Part shown: positions 60,842 to 64,000 of the stretch, one piece after another
Position numbering within the stretch: position 1 is the first letter of the stretch
Layout of the letters: the number at the start of each line of letters is the position of its first letter
NCBI RefSeq assembly: GCF_000013865.1
Contig: NC_007948.1
Location: 2,418,001 to 2,482,000, forward strand
From: Polaromonas sp. JS666
Lineage (GTDB): Bacteria > Pseudomonadota > Gammaproteobacteria > Burkholderiales > Burkholderiaceae_C
Length of the DNA stretch: 64,000 nucleotides
Reading direction: 5' to 3'
The notes under the pieces: model-generated
Told to the model about the DNA's origin: nothing
The model's database searches: none
Seen by the model: the letters and a program-made list of their open reading frames with translations, nothing else
Position numbers and translations under genes: made by a program

Positions 60842-62294
60842 GCCGGGCCTAGCCGCCCGCCCGGTGCTGGACGACGCAGTGGCGCAGCGGTTGGTACTGG
60901 ACGCCGCTGCCATGCAGCGGGCGGTGGCCAGCATGGCGCTGGGCTTTACGCCGCGTGTGGCGCTGGTGGACGAGGCCGTGCTGATGGACGTGACGGGCAG
61001 TCTGCGCCTCTTTGGCGGGCTGGCGCAGCTGATGCAGCTGCTGGAGCAACGTTTGGCTGCTTTTTTTGAAGAAAACGGGTTGCAGGCCCAGGTAAAACGG
61101 GCGCAAGGCGCGACCTCCTTGATAGCGCTTGGTCGTTTGCGGCTGCAAGATGGACAGACTCAGACTCAGACTGATACCGTGAAAAAGCGCGTGGCCGAGC
61201 TGCCCATGCACACCCTGACGGCTGCCCGCCCGCATCTGGGCGTGCTGGAGCGCATTGGCTGCCGCAACTGGGGCGACTTGCTGCGCCTGCCGCGTGACGG
61301 TGTGGCCCGGCGCTTTGGCGCGGAGTTGCTGGAGGCGCTGGACCGCGCCCGCGGCAGCGCACCCGACAACTACGAGTGGCAGGTGCTGCCCGAGCACTTT
61401 GAGGAAAAGCTGGAACTCAACGCACTGGTCACCCACGCCCCCGCGTTGATGGCGGGTGTGGAGCGGCTGCTGGTCCACCTGCACGCCTGGCTGCTCGGGC
61501 GCCAGAGCGGACTGTGCGCCCTGAAAATCATCTGGCACCTGGACAAGCGCCGCGACGTGGCGCCCACCGGCGAACTGGAGATCCGCACGGCCCAGCCCGC
61601 ACAAGACCTTCGCCATGTGGCGCGGCTGGTGGCCGAGCACCTGGCCCAGCAAAAGCTGCCGGCGCCGGTGCACAGCCTGACCTTGCAGTCACTGGCCACC
61701 GAGTTGCTGGCTGATTCGGCCGCCGCCACCGGCAGCCTGCTGATGGAGGCGCGCGAACAGGGTGACAGCGTGGTGGAACTGGTCGAGCGGCTGAGCGCCC
61801 GCCTGGGCGATGCGCAGGTGCAGGCCTGGCAGCCTTGCGCGGACCATCGGCCGGAGCTGATGCAACGCTGGGTTCATGCCAGGGGGGCGATTCAATCAAT
61901 TGCTGCGCATAAAAATTCTGTCCGGGTTGGAGGGTTGAAACGCTCAAGAGATGCTTCAAAAAGCCCTGGTCCGGAGATCAAGACCGAAGCTTTGTACCCG
62001 ACCTGGTTGCTGCCCGAGCCGCTCAAGCTGGCCACTGTCGGCAACAGCCCGGTCTACCAGGGCAAGCTGCATCGCCTGACGGGGCCGCAGCGGCTGGAGG
62101 CCGCCGAATGGCTGCTGGCCGACAGCGACGCCGCCCGCGACGCCGGGCTGTGTGAGAAGCCGTGGGCGCTTCGTGACTACTTTATTTACCGCAGCCAGCA
62201 GGGCGCCTTGCTCTGGATTTACAGCGAGAGGCTGGGCGCCACACCCGAGGCCGCGCGGCAACGCGCTTGGTACCTGCACGGTTTTTTTGCCTGA
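60801..62294 (+). CDS. imuB: ImuB, catalytically inactive Y-family polymerase-like protein
   Basis: A 497-residue protein with Y-family polymerase palm and finger regions (VASMALGFTPRVALVDEAVLMDVTGSLRLFGG) but without the full acidic triad of active polymerases, then a helix-hairpin-helix region (LGVLERIGCRNWGDLLRLPR) and a C-terminal tail. It is the mutasome hub that contacts the beta clamp and recruits DnaE2. The ATG at 60801 gives MRCWIALHI, the usual ImuB start, and overlaps imuA by 41 bases. A gap of 9 bases leads to dnaE2. Confidence 0.92.
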   Translation: MRCWIALHISTTTEPGLAARPVLDDAVAQRLVLDAAAMQRAVASMALGFTPRVALVDEAVLMDVTGSLRLFGGLAQLMQLLEQRLAAFFEENGLQAQVKRAQGATSLIALGRLRLQDGQTQTQTDTVKKRVAELPMHTLTAARPHLGVLERIGCRNWGDLLRLPRDGVARRFGAELLEALDRARGSAPDNYEWQVLPEHFEEKLELNALVTHAPALMAGVERLLVHLHAWLLGRQSGLCALKIIWHLDKRRDVAPTGELEIRTAQPAQDLRHVARLVAEHLAQQKLPAPVHSLTLQSLATELLADSAAATGSLLMEAREQGDSVVELVERLSARLGDAQVQAWQPCADHRPELMQRWVHARGAIQSIAAHKNSVRVGGLKRSRDASKSPGPEIKTEALYPTWLLPEPLKLATVGNSPVYQGKLHRLTGPQRLEAAEWLLADSDAARDAGLCEKPWALRDYFIYRSQQGALLWIYSERLGATPEAARQRAWYLHGFFA

Positions 62295-62303
62295 GGGGAA
62301 CGC

Positions 62304-64000
62304 ATGTCCTCCTACGTGCTGCCCGATTACGCCGAACTACATGCGCTGAGCAATTTCAGCTTTCAGCGCGGCGCCTCGCATGCTCAGGAGCTGGCCGAGC
62401 GGGCTTTCAAACTGGGCTACAAGGCGCTGGCCATCACTGACGAATGTTCGGTGGCCGGTGTGGTGAGGGCGCATGAAGTGACCCGGGAGCTCGGTCTGCA
62501 GTTGCTGCCGGGGGCCGAGTTCCTGGTGCAGGCCGCTAATGCGTTCCGGCTGGTGGTGCTGCCCCACAACGCCGCGGGCTGGGGCAACCTGTGCGAATTC
62601 ATCACCGAAGCACGCCGCGCCGGTGACGAGGTGGACAAAGGCAGCTACCGCGTCGTGCTGGGCGAGACCGATTTCTCGCGGCTGGCCGATTGCGAAATCC
62701 TGCTGTCGCCCTTGCCCGATGCCATCCACACGCAAGCGCTTTGCGCGCATGCCGAATGGGCGACAGGGCTGTTTGGCCCGAATGCCTGGCTGGCCGTCGA
62801 ACTGCTGCAAGGCCTGGACGACGCGCTGCGCCTGCAGCAGCTGCAGGAGGTTGCCGGGCACACCGGCATACGCCTGGTGGCGGCCGGCAACGTACTGATG
62901 CACAAACGCTCGCGCAAGCCGCTGCACGACGTGATGACGGCCATCAGGCTGGGCAGGCCGGTGCACGAATGCGGCTTTGCGCTGCAGGCCAATGCCGAGG
63001 CGCACCTGCGCCCGCGCATGCGGCTGGCCGACATTTACCCGGCCGGGCTGCTGCGTGCCACGCTGGAGGTGGCGGCACGCTGTAGCTTCAACCTCGACGA
63101 GATCCGCAACCTGTACCGCTACCCCCGGGAAGACATGGTGCCGCCTGCCGAAACGCCTGCACGGTGGCTCAGGCGGTTGACCTGGCAGGGGGCCCACACA
63201 CGCTATCCGCGCGGCATTCCCCGCAAGGTCAGGAAGCAGCTGGGATTCGAGCTGGCCCTGATCGAAGAGCTTGAATACGAGATGTTCTTCATCACCGTGC
63301 ACGACATCGTGCGGTTTGCGAATGAGCAGAAAATCCTGTGCCAGGGGCGCGGCTCGGCGGCCAATTCGGCAGTCTGCTACTGCCTGGGCGTCACGGCCGT
63401 CAACCCGGCTGAAAGCAAACTGCTGTTTGAGCGCTTCATCAGTCGCGAACGCCGCGAGCCGCCTGACATCGACGTGGACTTCGAGCACGAGCGGCGCGAA
63501 GAGGTCATCCAGTATATCTACGGCAAATACGGCCACGACCGCGCCGCCATTGCCGCCACCGTCATCCGCTATCGGCCGCGCAGCGCGATTCGCGATGTGG
63601 GAAAGGCGCTGGCGATGGCGCCCGGGCTGATCGAGCAGTTCGCCAAAGAGCATTTCTGGTTTGACGGCAGCGAGGTGCTGGAAGAAAAAATCAGGCAAGC
63701 CGGCCTGGCGGGCAGGGTGGGGCCGGTGTTGCAGTGGCTTGATTTGTCGGCGCAACTGATTGGCTTTCCGCGCCACCTGAGCCAGCACGTGGGCGGCTTT
63801 GTGCTCACGCAGGGCAAGCTCACGCGGCTGGTGCCGGTGCAACCTGCCTCGATGGAAGACCGCCGCATCATCCAGTGGGACAAGGACGACCTGGAGGCGA
63901 TGGGTTTGCTCAAGGTCGATGTGCTGGCGCTGGGCATGCTGTCGGCCATTCGGCGCTGCCTGGCGATGGTGAACCAGACGCGAGGCAGCCAGTTGCAGAT
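62304..64000 (+). CDS. dnaE2: Error-prone DNA polymerase DnaE2 (ImuC), 5' part
   Basis: The first 565 codons of a family that is usually about 1050 residues; the gene runs off the window. The PHP domain starts with YAELHALSNFSFQRGASHAQ; the polymerase core has CQGRGSAANSAVCYCLGVTA and PPDIDVDFEHERREEVIQYI, which hold the palm aspartates. It copies past lesions after SOS induction together with ImuA and ImuB. The ATG at 62304 follows GAGGGGAACGC. No frameshift is seen in the visible part. Confidence 0.95.
   Translation, partial: MSSYVLPDYAELHALSNFSFQRGASHAQELAERAFKLGYKALAITDECSVAGVVRAHEVTRELGLQLLPGAEFLVQAANAFRLVVLPHNAAGWGNLCEFITEARRAGDEVDKGSYRVVLGETDFSRLADCEILLSPLPDAIHTQALCAHAEWATGLFGPNAWLAVELLQGLDDALRLQQLQEVAGHTGIRLVAAGNVLMHKRSRKPLHDVMTAIRLGRPVHECGFALQANAEAHLRPRMRLADIYPAGLLRATLEVAARCSFNLDEIRNLYRYPREDMVPPAETPARWLRRLTWQGAHTRYPRGIPRKVRKQLGFELALIEELEYEMFFITVHDIVRFANEQKILCQGRGSAANSAVCYCLGVTAVNPAESKLLFERFISRERREPPDIDVDFEHERREEVIQYIYGKYGHDRAAIAATVIRYRPRSAIRDVGKALAMAPGLIEQFAKEHFWFDGSEVLEEKIRQAGLAGRVGPVLQWLDLSAQLIGFPRHLSQHVGGFVLTQGKLTRLVPVQPASMEDRRIIQWDKDDLEAMGLLKVDVLALGMLSAIRRCLAMVNQTRGSQLQ

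Noticed and set aside
62337..63842. 501-codon minus-strand frame at the window end
   Set aside because: It lies wholly opposite dnaE2, whose plus frame is conserved and open from 62304 to the end.

Overview
The window reads as chromosome of a betaproteobacterium of the order Burkholderiales, most likely family Comamonadaceae (Polaromonas/Rhodoferax/Variovorax-like). This rests on the cysI-DUF934-cysH-cysD-cysN order, a Bug-type (TctC) binding protein with a CaiB/HMG-CoA-lyase pair, an ImuA-ImuB-DnaE2 mutasome, dense coding with high third-position GC, and short intergenic palindromes of kinds I associate with this family. No rRNA, CRISPR array, prophage or intact insertion sequence was seen.

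Layout. 1-5.8 kb: 3' end of leuA, a D-Ala-D-Ala endopeptidase, an IclR regulator, the aat-bpt pair (N-terminal degradation tagging), tRNA-Asn and a DUF2279 protein. 6-10.4 kb: an MFS carrier, a class A penicillin-binding protein and an SPW-repeat membrane protein. 10.5-14.6 kb: thiD facing a CytX-type HMP transporter that lies behind a TPP riboswitch, then a ferredoxin reductase and a ferredoxin. 14.6-20.9 kb: an assimilatory sulfate reduction operon (tauE-like, cysI, DUF934, cysH, cysD, cysN). 21-27.4 kb: an amino-acid-type binding protein, a degenerate response regulator, mnmC, yggX, a sulfate-binding protein, and an ssuE fragment fused to an IS630 transposase tail. 27.5-30.2 kb: an Old Yellow Enzyme, an SDR and a divergent MarR regulator with paired operators. 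30.4-34.8 kb: TctC, CoA transferase and HMG-CoA lyase-like genes with a divergent LysR gene. 35-42.3 kb: small conserved proteins, a DsbA-like protein, DUF6172, rhlE, GST, LysE, an Imm5-like protein and an acyltransferase. 42.5-47 kb: metN-metI-metQ (metQ frameshifted) and a DHA2-type exporter. 47-51.8 kb: a palindromic element, an SDR remnant, two flavin reductases, LysR, a peroxiredoxin and a hydrolase. 51.8-55.9 kb: the sbp-cysT-cysW-cysA sulfate transporter. 55.9-59.1 kb: small accessory genes (two VOC proteins, AhpD-like, GNAT, DUF4440), two of them preceded by copies of one 150-bp repeat. 59.3-64 kb: dsbB and the LexA-controlled imuA-imuB-dnaE2 operon, running off the end.

How it fits together. 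Sulfur supply dominates: uptake (Sbp-CysTWA and an extra Sbp), activation (CysDN), reduction by an iron-sulfur APS-type CysH and by CysI, methionine uptake (MetNIQ) and a decayed sulfonate gene. Thiamine-pyrimidine salvage (ThiD plus riboswitch-controlled CytX), electrophile and peroxide defence (OYE, AzoR, peroxiredoxin) and SOS mutagenesis are the other themes. I found no clearly undescribed multi-gene system. The least explained items are the 150-bp repeats next to small accessory genes, repeat-derived ends of CysW, a heptamer repeat upstream of the OYE gene, a duplicated yggX tail, and the overlapping pair of small unknown genes near 35.1-35.7 kb.
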